Of a stretch of 64,000 nucleotides of DNA, positions 1 to 11,724 are shown piece by piece. Numbering within the stretch: position 1 is the stretch's first letter; each line of letters opens with the position of its first letter. Origin of the DNA: Thuidium tamariscinum. Lineage: Eukaryota; Streptophyta; Bryopsida; Hypnales; Thuidiaceae. The notes beneath the pieces were generated by a model. That model ran no database searches. It worked only from the letters and a program-made list of their open reading frames with translations, and was not told the origin of the DNA. The stretch is from the NCBI GenBank assembly GCA_947034885.2, contig OX344751.2:10230001-10294000 (forward strand), in the 5' to 3' direction. The position numbers and the translations under genes were made by a program.

Positions 1-215
1 ACATAATTAATCACCAACCACAACTGCAATTTCAAGTTCCCATTAATTGTGAATGCACGTTGCAGAGATTGGAATCTGATTTTTAATCATGTACCGACAT
101 GTTTGCTTCTATTACATGTAGTTACATGGAATAAAAACAATCAACCTAAAGAGCTGACCAAGAGTAAAAGTCAGACATCTGAAAAAGTCAGTCAAATTGT
201 GTTGTGTTCTTTTTC
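1..215. repeat. direct repeat of 1860-2060
   Basis: The first 215 bases reappear, diverged, at about 1860-2060 in the same orientation. Shared blocks include the stretch reading GATTGGAATCTGA, a TTACATGGA block and the run ending TTCTTTTTCCCTCT. The repeat thus brackets the left arm of the large inverted repeat. No coding sequence is visible. Confidence 0.55.
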
Positions 216-294
216 CCTCTGAACTGCGGTTTTTCCTTTTGGACCTATATAATTTTCAGTGATAACAGATTGCTTAATTTACGGAGCTTGGGTA

Positions 295-1935
295 AAGCAC
301 CGCAAAGAGAATCTGAGATCTCTTTGTGGTCATAACGATTGCAGTGGTATTCCCATGATGCGAGACCTCTATACGATCATCACGATTATATGCCAGAAAT
401 ATCACTAGAATAATATTGATCATTAGGGAGACTAAGCCGTTTCCCTTCAGCAAGGGTAGTAGCTAGCTTTTATCGCTGCCAAGCGTTCGATGGCTAACGG
501 TAGTTTGTGAAAGCACTTCACCAGCCTGCAATTTATGTTTCTTGGTTTGTGTTCCTTCCAGTAAATAGATCGTTAAGGGAGTCTCTGATTTGCAGTGACT
601 GTAATTGCAGTAAAGGCGGAGACGGTGCAGAGCCTTCAACCAAAATCGGTGATCTGAAAGTCACTGGTGGGTAACCATGAACACTTCTTTTCCGTAAACT
701 GAGTCATTTGGTCTCCTTCTGCCCGTGAAGTTGCGAACCCACCCTGTTCGTTGTGTGTATGGAAAAGACGGTAATTGCGCTCAATGTGTGCACACAATAC
801 TAAATACTAAGCTTTCAGTGCTGCGTATGTAAGCAGGTGGCTTTCGATGGGCTTGGTGCATCACTTGCATTTAATTCGGTTCTGGAAGTGTCGTTTCTGA
901 AGGTGCTAGTGCAAGGCGAAGATTGAAAGGTTGAGGACGAAATGTTATGGTTGGATTCTGTTTTTAGGTGAGCTTGGTTCACTTGGCCATCCCCTTGCCA
1001 TGTTGTGCAAGTCAGAGATCTTGGCAAATTGGCGGTCTGATTGGAAAGTGTGAATTTGTGCTTCCCCTGTCATATGATTTTGTGGAACTAGTTTGCTGAA
1101 ATGCGTACAGTAACTTGCATTGTCCCTATTATTGAATTGCCTTATTTTGGGGGTTGGATCTTCTTGGAAGTTCAAAGAGTATTCTAGATTTTCTTCTTAT
1201 GCATTTTTTGGACTCTACAGATATAAACTTTGAACTTCAAAAGTGCTAAAAATAGGTGTCATGAATAGAGGCATGAAAAGGGATAGTGCATTTTAGGCAG
1301 GCAAGAATTTGTAGTTTTTGGATTTAGGAAGAAGTCCCAATTGGGTGTCGTTTCTTTATGTTTTGTTTTTGCTTATCCATCTAGTTGTCCAATCCATTTT
1401 GTATAGCATGTGAATTGAGGATTTGTTTTTTGGGGTGTATACATAGATTTGGAGGTCGAAAAGTAAGGACATGTGGAACATCCATTAGTTGACAACTCTT
1501 ACTCTACTCCTATTGAAATAGATAAACAGACTGAAGAATGTTCTTGTTTCAAGGTATGGTGATGTTTTACGACGGGCTTGGTTGCAAGGCATTGTTGTTG
1601 TCAAATGATTTCTTTTAGAGAATAGAGTTATGACAACACATCCTAGATCTATCATTGAACCACCAAATATGGCTTGCCAACACCTAATGACAATATTATT
1701 TGTTAGGTCAATCCTATCTTCTTGAAATAAGCTTTGTACATCTTCATTTCATGTAAGGGCGTTGCTACAAACTTAAGTATTTGTACAAACACTTGGACCT
1801 TCTTTTCATCTTTTTTTTTAGGGTATTCAATATTGTTTCTTAAACATAGATAATCACTACCTATAATGGATAATGTAATTTTGAGTTGGATAATGCACAA
1901 TGCACGATATTGGAATCTAAATTTTATCATGTTCT
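295..1935. repeat. left arm of large inverted repeat
   Basis: Read on the reverse strand, this stretch matches the forward strand of 16195-19262 in several long blocks: about 330-450 with 19120-19250, 880-1160 with 18720-18990, 1180-1690 with 18180-18690, and 1700-1935 with 16195-16385. Each arm also has private segments; for example 450-880 has no partner. The short open frames in both arms are mirror copies of each other, not genes. Part of the shared sequence may be an old untranslated region, because the right arm lies just downstream of an exon-like stop codon at 19370. Confidence 0.8.
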
Positions 1936-2064
1936 AATTTAATGGCTTATGTAATTCATGATTACATGGAAAAAAAAGAAACCTAATGAGTTGAATTAGA
2001 ATTGACACCAAACATTTGAAAATCTTGAATTTGAATTTAATTTTGTTGTTATCGCCTTTTTCCA

Positions 2065-3950
2065 AATGTTTGAATGTAGGTGAAGAGTGTGCCAATAGAT
2101 AAGCATGATTCATACACCTAATCATCACCTTTGGTTGGACAATGAATCGGTTTAGGTATTTTGTTTCCACCAATCTAATGTGCATTCCAATTATAGTCTA
2201 GGAGGATTTACTTTGGGATTACAAATGTTGTGTTTGAGATTGCTTGGATAGGGGCTTGTATTTCTGTGTCTAAAATAAAGAGTTCTTTTGAGTCTTGGGA
2301 GTCAACACTTTGGATCATTAGAGAAATTTTGAACACTCAAAGAGGCCCTTAGAAATTGACTTGCAAAGCTATTTATTGAAGGCTATAGATGTCGCTATTT
2401 TGTGTGAATATTCATCAAGTACTTATGAATTTGTTAAATAAAGAATTCACTTATTGTACCAAGGACTTGAATGACAAAAAGTACCTATTGTTCTATTGTT
2501 CAATAAAAGGTATTTCATGGTGCAAACATCATGAGCATGAAGTACCAATGATCTTATTAAAAAAAAAGTCTCACTCATTATACTAAAAACACATGAGCCA
2601 TTAGTACTTAATTGCACCAGATTTGTCCTTCTCCAAATAAAACAATCCCTCAATGTACTTAAAATTTGAATGACAAGAAGTACCTAATGTCCCATTATCC
2701 AATAAAAAAACATGTACTTTTATAAATATCATGATGTCAAAATGGGTGGAAATAGGGGAAAAAAATTGTCCTTTCTTTGACAAGTACGCATTTCAATCCA
2801 ATTGTAGACCCCAATTGAGGCCATTTTAGAGGCCTCTTTGACAGGTTAAAAATTTCTCTAATGTGGGATTTGTGTTAGGCTAGAGTCTTTCTGAGTCTTG
2901 TATCAACACTTTGAAATGGGGTAGTAAAATTTATTTCTTCTTGAACCTCTTTTGTCTATAATGTCTCTTTTTTACCGAACCTCCAAGTCTCCTTGATTTG
3001 TTGAGAAATTGATGGAAGATTTATGATTTGAATTAAAGAATTATGAGTTATGATTGATTTTTGAGGTAGGTTTCCAAATCTATGAGAGCAACTTTGGATT
3101 TGTTGCTTCTTTGATGTCGACAATAAAGTAGGGGTTCTAAAATTAGCCATTCTTTCTACAGGTTTTTTTAATTACTTTGGTTATTGTTTTGTGTATTATA
3201 ATTGATTTTTGAAACAAGATTTTAAAGATCCAAAGAATGCATCATTTGGATATTTTATATAGAAGTTACGAAGAATTTAGTTTTTCTTTATAGATATTCT
3301 AAAATTGTTTATTCAACAATTGATAAGTTGATTTAGGATATGTATATAATGAGAGCTCTTGATTAAGGGGTATTTTTAGGCACTCAATGCATTTGATTGT
3401 TTCTACCTTAAATTGCAATATTGCAATATGATGAATTCTATAGTGAATTTTGACGAGTTTTGCATTTTCCTAAAGACTTGTGTGTATAAGGTAGAAGTTG
3501 CCAATTCTTCCTTGAATGCAATTTGAAGGGAACACATGCATTCTCTTCCAAAAAATTTGTTTTAAGTGATTTCAAGAAGTTCTACACCTATTTTTTGATA
3601 TTAGTTCTTCCTTGATTCAACTATTGTTCACCACATACATTAATACACCATTGTTTGTAATCCCATTTTGCAACATACAATTTTACTGCATTAGCATCTT
3701 GTAACTCATGAGGTGCAAAAGTGACACATACAAGACTACAATTTTACAACATTTGAGAATATTCTTGTATCTTCCATTTGTTTTATCACATGTCACATAT
3801 ATGGTACTAACAAAAATCTTTTTTGGAATCAAGAATTCAAAGATAATAACAAGAAGTAGCTCATTTTTTATATAGGGTTGTTGAAATATAAATTATTATT
3901 TTCTTCTATTTTCAAACTTATAGTTATCCATTTTGATTTTGCAAAGGTGA
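2065..3950. other. AT-rich upstream region of the TNL gene
   Basis: No gene is visible. The stretch holds a possible old inverted-repeat element at about 2318-2861, whose ends share ATTAGAGAAATTT and CAAAGAGGCC in inverted orientation. It also holds two diverged copies of a roughly 75-base motif (about 2469-2545 and 2668-2740) containing GAATGACAARAAGTACCTA. The part just before 3954 presumably includes the receptor's promoter and 5' leader, but I cannot point to a specific site. Confidence 0.4.
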
Positions 3951-3953
3951 AAT

Positions 3954-6900
3954 ATGGCGAGCGCAATAGAAGGTGGTATTGAGCATTCCAAGAAATTGTG
4001 TGCACTTGAAGGTATAGAGGATTTAGTCACTACTAGCCTTTCCTTTCCTATCCAATTTCTAGTATTTTGACTTATATTTTGATTTATAGGTTTTATTGAT
4101 GATGGATTTTGAATGTGATTCCAAATATTAACTCATGAATTGTCTAAGATTTGATCATTGGTGGCTATGTAGATGACTTTGGAACCTATGACATTTTCAT
4201 GAGTCATAGAGGCCCTGACACCAAGTCCAACTTTGTAGGCTATATGTATGAAGCTTTGAAAAGAGTTGGACTACATCCCTTTTTGGATTGCATATCCATT
4301 GGCAAAAGCCAAGATTCTTGGAAATGCATTGATCATGCTATCAAGACAACACCTCTAGCCCTAGTCATCTTTTCTGAGAATTTTACACAATCCGAGTGGT
4401 GTTTGAAAGAATTACATGCAATTTTGAACTCTCCTTCAATGAAAGTGTTTCCAATCTTCTACAAAGTTCAACCATGGGAAGTGAGATTTCCAAGAAAAGG
4501 CCGACTAGCTAGTGGATTTATGAAGTTGTCACAAAGACATGATAATGCTTTGATTGAAGGATGGAGGGCTGATTTGGAAAGAGCTTCCCAGCTCATTGGT
4601 TGGGAGTACAAAGTGGGAGACACGAGGTAAATATGTATCTGTGTACTATGTGTTATAAAGAGTATTGTGGTTGAAGTTGACATTGACATTGTAGTTTGTG
4701 TTAATGAAATTTGTTTCAAATTGTTTGTAGGTTGGAAAAAGACTTGGTACTAGAGGTTGTTGGAAAGCTCTTTGAAACGGCAAATAAGTCCCTTCCTTTG
4801 GATGTGGGTGATCATATTGTAGGCGTGAAGCAAGTTGCTAAGAACCTCATTCAAACACTTGATGAGAAGAAAGTGTTGATGTTGGGATTGTGGGGAATGG
4901 GTGGAATTGGAAAGTCTACTTTGGCACGAGAGTTGTATAACCAATTAGAGAGAAGATTCAATGTAAGGTGTTATGTGGGAGATGTGGTGGAGAAGGTGAA
5001 TCAAGGTGGTGTAATTAGTGTCCAAAATCATATTTTAAAGGCCTTTTGTGAAAATGAATCAATGCAAAATATCGTAGACAAAGCAAAGGGGAAGGTCATT
5101 CTTGAAGAAAGGTTATCTAAGAAATCCATTCTTGTGGTTTTGGACGATGTTCGTGATGATAGTGAGATGGATTATTTGATGTCACGCAAAATGCTGAAAG
5201 AAGGTAGCTTATGCATTGTCACTTCTCGAAACCGTCGTGTATTTGAGAAGTCAACTTCATTTCATCTCAATCATGAGATTTTTACGCACGATGTTCAAAT
5301 CTTGAACAAAGAAGATTCTCGAAGTGTCTTTGCATGTCATGCATTTGGGGGTGATTTGAAAGTGCCTCCAAGATTTGAAGGTCTTGTTGGAGATGTTAGT
5401 ATGGCATGTGGTGGAGTTCCGTTGGTCTTGAAGGTTTGTGGATCTCTTTTGAGGGATGAAGAAGATGTGGAGATTTGGAAGGAAGTGTTGAAGAAGTTGA
5501 AATGTGGCACTATTATGGATGAAAGGAAGATATTTGACTGTCTTCGGATTAGCTATGATTCTCTTCAAGAAGAACATCAAGAAATGTTTTTGGATATTGC
5601 ATGTGCATTATTGGAAGCGTCAATGGAGGCAGCTAAACTTGTTTGGAAATCCCAAGGTTGGTCTGCAGCATTGGGTGTGCGTAGCCTTATAGAGAAGGCC
5701 TTGATTAGAGTGGATGAGTATGGTAACTTTGGCATGCATGACCACTTGCGAGACATGGGCCATAAAATTTCCAAGCAAGAACAAGCAAGTTTGGGTATTT
5801 ACAAACGTTTATGGGATTTTGAATTCTTGAAACTGATGAACAAGAATGAGGTATGGTTTTTAATTATTGACTTTTTATTTGGTCAATCTTTGTGATGTTT
5901 ATTTAGTTTGATTGTTTGAGGATCTAGGAATTTTTATACTTGTAGGGTGATTGCAAGGAACACTTGTCATTTTTTTTTGTCTTCTTGACCTCCAACAAGT
6001 AGTTTTCTCCTAATAAGTTTTGCATCTTTTGTCCATTTGTCTTGAAATTTGAAACTAAGGACATACAAAAGTTTAGATGTTGAGTATTTTTTTCATATTT
6101 TTAAAAATTAGTTTACTATTTTTAACCTATCCACAATTGGGTGTTTACCTTAACCATTTGGGGGGGGGGCTTTAGTCCTATTTTGTACCCTAAATTCCAA
6201 ATTGGAAGCCACAAATTGGACAAGTTGGAGGTCTAGTGTCTAGGATTTTCTTCCCACTTAGTGTGACAATGCGATAGACAAACGTCATGCAACGTCTAGT
6301 AGAGTCTTTGAAACGTCTCAAAGAGTCAATATTGAATAGACTTAAAGATAAATCATTAAAAATTAAAAATTTTGACATATTTAAGTTTGGTTTCAATTGA
6401 GTGTCTCAATTTTATAATTACATATGACATTTTAAATTTAGATTCATAGTTATAATAAGATTTTCATTTTTTTGAGCTACTAAAAATGTATTTTTGCGAC
6501 AAGTTGCAATGCCTGTAACAAGTTGTCACGTGTGACATGCGACATTGAATGTTCTATATGACACTCAAACCCAGAAATATGTCCTACAAGACAACCCTAT
6601 TAATACCATTACAAGCATTGATGATGATTTTTTTATGAAAATAGGAACATATATGTTGCACATTTGGGATTAAAGTGACCTTCCTTTGCGTAGAGGCTTC
6701 AAAGAGGGAAAAAATTTCAGAGAGGAATTTTTTATTGCAATGTGAATACAATTTTGTTTGGAAAAGTGGATTTTTAAAATAATTTTTTGAATTTTTTTTG
6801 AAATACTAAAAATGAAAAGGTCTGGAGACCTCTTTTCTACTAGTGGCCTTTGCAGTACTTTGTAGCAGTCTATAGTAGTATATAGTATTCACTAACAGTC

Positions 6901-9900
6901 CACATTTTCAGGCACCTTGAATTGACGGTTAATAATTACAGGCACATTGCTAATATGCAGTACTACCAGTCCAAGAGTCAAAAACTGCATTTTTGAACAA
7001 AAAACATGGAGTGTTTCTTACAATCACCCTCCAGTCTTCATTTAGTTTTAGTAGCTAAATTTTTTTAATATATCTATTTTGATTTTACCTATGCCTAGTT
7101 TGATAACTTTTCTTCAACAAAAGTCTATGTATTGAAGTTTTCCAACTGTAATTTAGTTGTTTTGGAATGTCTTAATAGGTACTACAAGTTTCTCTTCAAA
7201 CTTTAATCTTTCAATGGAATCTTGGAAATTATGTCCAAGACCTTTCTCTCCTAAAAGAATTGCGTATATTGAAATGGAAGGGTCACTTATTTCCAATGTC
7301 ATCACTTCCAGAAAATTTGCGTTGGCTTCATTATTCAAATGAATTTGCTTCATTGAGACATTTTCCAGAAGCACCTATAAATAATGAATTAGTAATATTG
7401 TTTTGGAACAATTCTTCATTGAATAGATTGCCTAAATCTCTTGGGAATTTGAGGAAGTTAGAAATATTGGTGCTAATAAATTGTTCCAACCTTATAGGGC
7501 TACCTCATTCATTTGGAGGCCTCCAAAACTTGAAACACTTGAACCTTGCATGGAGTGGAATCCAAAGTTTACCTGAATCTTTTGGAAAGTTGAGCAACTT
7601 AGAAGTCTTGCATCTACCAAGGTGTCATGAGCTTGCGGAACTACCAAATTCATTTGGAGGCCTTCAAAACTTGAAAAACTTGGATTTTGAAGGGAGTAGA
7701 ATTGAAAGATTACCTGAATCTTTTGGAAAGTTGAGCAATTTGGAAGTGTTGCATCTACAATATTGTTCTAAGCTCATGGCACTACCTCATTCATTTGGAG
7801 GCCTGGAAAACTTGAAAAACTTGAATCTTCATTGGAGTGGGATCCAAAGTTTACCTGAATCTTTTGGAAAGTTGAGCAACTTAGAAAAGTTGAATCTACG
7901 ATATTGTTCTCAGTTTATGGCACTTCCTCATTCATTTGGAGGCCTGGAAAACTTGAAAAACTTGGATCTTGAAGAGAGTGGAATCAAAAGATTACCTGAA
8001 TCTTTTGGAAAGTTCACCAACTTGGAAGTGTTGCATCTACCAAGGTGTCATGAGCTTGCGGAACTACCAAATTCATTTGGAGGCCTTCAAAACTTGAAAC
8101 ACCTGAACCTTCAATGGAGTGGAATCGAAAGATTACCTGAATCTTTTAGAAAGTTGAGCAATTTGGAAGTGTTGCATCTACAATACTGCTCTAAGCTCAT
8201 GGCACTACCTCATTCATTTGGAGGCCTCCAAAACTTGAAAAACTTGGATCTTGAAGGGAGTGGAATCGAAAGATTACTTGAATCTTTTGGAAAGTTGAGC
8301 AACTTGGAAGTGTTGCCTCTACAAAGGTGTCGTGAGCTTGTGGAACTACCAAATTCATTTGGAGGCCTTGAAAACTTGAAACACTTGAATCTTAAAGGGA
8401 GTGGAATCAAAAGTTTACTTGAATCTTTTGGAAAGTTGATCAATTTGGAAGTGTTGCATCTACAAAGGTGTTGTGAACTTGTAGAACTACCAAATTCATT
8501 TGGAGGCCTGGAAAACTTGAAAAACTTATATCTTGAAGAGAGTGGAATCGAAAGATTACCTGAATCTCTTGGAAAGTTGAGCAACTTGGAAGTGTTGAAT
8601 CTACAACATTGTTCTAAACTCATGGCACTACCAGATTCATTTGGAGGCCTTCAAAACTTGAAAAACTTGGATCTTCAACGAAGTGGAATCCAAAGTTTAC
8701 GTGAATCTTTTGGAAAGTTGAGCAACTTAGAAGTGTTGCATCTACAGTATAGTTCTAAGCTCATGGCACTACCTAATTCATTTGGAGGCCTTCAAAACTT
8801 GAAAAAATTGGATCTTGAAGGGAGTGGAATCGAAAGATTACCTGAATCTTTTGGAAAGTTGAGCAACTTGAAAGTGTTGCATCTACAATATTGTTCTAAG
8901 CTTGTGGAACTACCAGATTCACTTGGAGGCCTAGAAAACTTGAAAAACTTGGATCTTGAAGGGAGTAGAATTGAAAGTTTACCTGAATCTTCTGGAAAGT
9001 TGAGCAATTTGGAAGTGTTGCATCTACAAAGGTGTCGTGAGCTTGTGGAACTACCTCATTCATTTGGAGGCCTAGAAAACTTGAAAAACTTAAATCTTGA
9101 AGGGTGTAGAATCAAAAGATTACCTGAATCTTTTGGAAAGTTGACCAACTTGGAAGTGTTGCATCTACCAAGGTGTCGTGAGCTTGTGGAACTACCAAAT
9201 TCATTTGGAGGCCTTCAAAACTTGAAGAACTTGGATTTTGAATTGAGTGGAATCGAAAGATTACCTAAATTTTTAGGAAAGTTGAGCAACTTGGAAGTGT
9301 TGGATCTACAGTATTGTTCTGAGCTCATGACACTACCTCGTTCATTTGGAGGCCTCCAAAACTTGAAACACTTGAACCTTCAAGAAAGTGGAATCCAAAG
9401 CTTACCCAAATCTTTTGGAAAGTTGAACAACTTGGAAGTGTTGGATCTACGAAATTGTTCTAAGCTCATGGCACTACCTCATTCATTTGGAGGCCTCCAA
9501 AACTTGAAACACTTGAATTTTCAATGGAGTGGAATCCAAAGTTTACCTAAATCTTTTGGAAAGTTGAGCAACTTGGAAGTGTTGGATCTACGATATTGTT
9601 CTCAGCTTATGGCACTTCCTCATTCATTTGGAGGCCTAGAAAACTTGAAAAACTTGTATCTTGAAGAGAGTGGAATTGAAAGATTACCTGAATCTTTTGG
9701 AAAGTTGAGCAACTTGAAAGTGTTGCATCTAGGATATAGTTCTAAGCTCATGGCACTACCTCATTCATTTGGAGGCCTCCAAAACTTGAAAAACTTGGAT
9801 TTTGAAGGAAGTGGAATCGAAAGATTACCTGAATCTTTTGGAAAGTTGACCAACTTGGAAGTGTTGCATCTACCAAGGTATCGTGAGCTTGTGGAACTAC

Positions 9901-11216
9901 CAAATTCATTTGGAGGCCTTCAAAACTTGAAAAACTTGGATTTTGAATTGAGTGGAATCGAAAGATTACCTAAATTCTTAGAAAAGTTGAGCAACTTGGA
10001 AGTGTTGGATCTACAATATTGTTCTAAGCTCATGGCACTACCTCGTTCATTTGGAGGCCTAGAAAACTTGAAACACTTGAACCTTCAAGAAAGTGGAATC
10101 CAAAGTTTACCTAAATCTTTTGGAAAGTTGAACAACTTGGAAGTGTTGGATCTACGAAATTGTTCTAAGCTCATGGCACTACCTCATTCATTTGGAGGCC
10201 TCCAAAACTTGAAACACTTGAATTTTCAATGGAGTGGAATCCAAAGTTTACCTAAATCTTTTGGAAAGTTGAGCAACTTGGAGGTGTTGAATCTACAATA
10301 TTGTACTAAGCTCATGGCACTACCTAATTCATTTGGAGGCCTTCAAAACTTGAAAAAATTGGATCTTGAAGGGAGTGGAATCGAAAGATTACCTGAATCT
10401 TTTGGAAAATTGAGCAACTTGAAAGTGTTGCATCTACAATATTGTTCTAAGCTTGTGGAACTACCAGATTCTCTTGGAGGCCTAGAAAACTTGAAAAACT
10501 TGGATCTTGAAGGGAGTAGAATTGAAAGATTACCTAAATCTTCTGGAAAGTTGAGCAGTTTGGAAGTGTTGCATCTACAAAGGTGTCGTGAGCTTGTGGA
10601 ACTACCTCATTCATTTGGAGGCCTAGAAAACTTGAAAAACTTAAATCTTGAAGGGTGTAGAATCAAAAGATTACCTGAATCTTTTGGAAAGTTGACCAAC
10701 TTGGAAGTGTTGCATCTACAAAGGTGTCGTGAGCTTGTGGAACTACCAAATTCATTTGGAGGCCTCGAAAACTTGAAAAACTTGTATCTTGAAGGGAGTG
10801 GAATCAAAAGATTACTTGAATCCTTAGGAAAGTTGAGCAACTTGGAAGTGTTACATCTACAGAGGTGTCATGAGCTTGTGGAACTCCCAAATTCATTTGG
10901 AGGCCTCCAAAACTTGAAAAACTTAGATCTTGAAGGGAGTGGAATCGAAAGATTACCTAAACCCTTAGAAAAGTTGAGCAACTTGGAAGTGTTGTGTCTA
11001 CGGTATTGTTCTAAGCTCATGGCACTACCAGATTCATTTGGAGGCCTCCTAAACTTAAAAAACGTAGATTTTCAATGGAGTGGAATTCAAAGTTTACTTG
11101 AATCTTTTCAAAAGTTGAGCAACTTCGAAGTGTTACGTCTACGGTATTGTTCTAAGCTCAAGGCACTACCTCATTCATTTGAAAGCCTCCAAAACTTGAT
11201 AAACTTAAATCTTTGA
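3954..11216 (+). CDS. TIR-NBS-LRR (TNL) immune receptor, 4 exons
   Basis: Predicted intracellular immune receptor of 1889 residues. Exons are 3954-4011, 4173-4626, 4731-5850 and 7179-11216; all introns are GT-AG and all phases fit. The TIR domain (about residues 22-170) has the FMSHRGPDT start and SEWCLKEL, whose Glu99 matches the catalytic NADase glutamate of plant TIRs. NB-ARC (about 195-520) has the P-loop GMGGIGKST (226-234), kinase-2 LVVLDDV (305-311), GGVPLVL (GLPL type) and an intact MHD (506-508). LRRs run from about residue 575 to the end. The BB-loop region is unusual: the common RGEEI-like motif is replaced by IGKSQDSW. No C-terminal jelly-roll (C-JID) domain follows; the frame stops inside an LRR and LRR-like DNA continues beyond, so the gene has probably been shortened. 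The exon 4 start rests on frame continuity; a small extra exon in intron 3 cannot be excluded. Confidence 0.92.
5945..7029. mobile_element. TIR element filling most of TNL intron 3
   Basis: The ends are inverted copies: GGGTGATTGCAAGGAACAC at the left and GTGTTTCTTACAATCACCC at the right. The left 250 bases are homologous to 35302-35560, and the same ends bound 12947-13680, so this is a dispersed family. No transposase frame is present, so it would be a non-autonomous DNA transposon. I see no convincing target duplication. It makes up about 1.1 kb of the 1.33-kb intron. Confidence 0.6.
7500..11165 (+). repeat. 26 x 141-bp tandem array encoding paired LRRs
   Basis: From 7500 the sequence repeats every 141 bases without a single insertion or deletion: unit n starts at 7500+141(n-1), checked at units 2, 26 and 27. 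Each unit encodes 47 residues as two LRRs: type A, LPxSFGGLxNLKxLxLxxS (23 residues), and type B, LPESFGKLSNLEVLHL plus a tail (24 residues). Type B tails come in two flavours, YCSKLMA-like and RCRELVE-like. Variation concentrates in the residues after LxL. Units 13-15 (9192-9614) are near-copies of 18-20 (9897-10319), five units apart; units 10-12 (8769-9191) are near-copies of 21-23 (10320-10742), eleven apart. A partial 27th unit ends at the stop codon. Confidence 0.95.
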
Positions 11217-11722
11217 TATAGTAGAATCTAAGGTTTATCTGAATCTTTTGGAAAGTTGAGTAATTTGAAAGTATTGAACCTTCAAAAATTGTATAAGCTC
11301 ATACTCTCGTAGCACTACTAGATTCATTTGGAGACCTCAAAAACTTAAAAAATTTGGATCTTTAAGAGAGTAGAATCCAAAGTTTATCTAAATCTCTTAA
11401 GAAGTTAAGCAACTTGAAAGTCTTGAATTTGAGGTATTGCAGGGAGCTTGTCGAGCTATTAGATTTGTTTGGAGATCTCCAAAATTTGAATGATTTGGAT
11501 TTTGAAGGAAGTGGAATCCAAAAACCTTATAAATTTTTTAGAAGTTGAACAACTTCACAGTGTTGAATGTAGAATATTGTGGTGTGTTGAAGAAGCTACT
11601 AGATTCATTTGGAGGACTCCAAAGTTTGAATCCATGGATTTTGAAGGGAATGGGTTCCAAAGTTGATCTTAATCTCTTCGAAAGTTGAGTAATTTGGTAG
11701 TGTTGAATGTCAAAGAGTACTA
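11217..11722 (+). pseudogene. degenerate LRR tail beyond the TNL stop
   Basis: LRR-like sequence continues directly after the stop for about 3.5 more units. At first it stays in frame: after the stop TGA comes an AGA ATC TAA series matching the RIE position of intact units, then GGAAAGTTGAGTAATTTG. It then gains further stops and small insertions or deletions from about 11306 on. The ancestral receptor therefore had more LRRs; the present stop and later decay removed them and any downstream domain. Confidence 0.85.
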
Positions 11723-11724
11723 GT

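Noticed and set aside
340-420. C/D-box snoRNA or riboswitch in the inverted-repeat arms
   Set aside because: An ATGATGA-like C box occurs, but no D box at proper spacing and no stable closing stem are evident; the copies differ at the needed positions.
8210-10840. Long antisense open frames (8210-8623, 8792-9007, 10607-10840, minus)
   Set aside because: They mirror the periodic LRR codons on the other strand and repeat with the same 141-bp period; no independent protein features.
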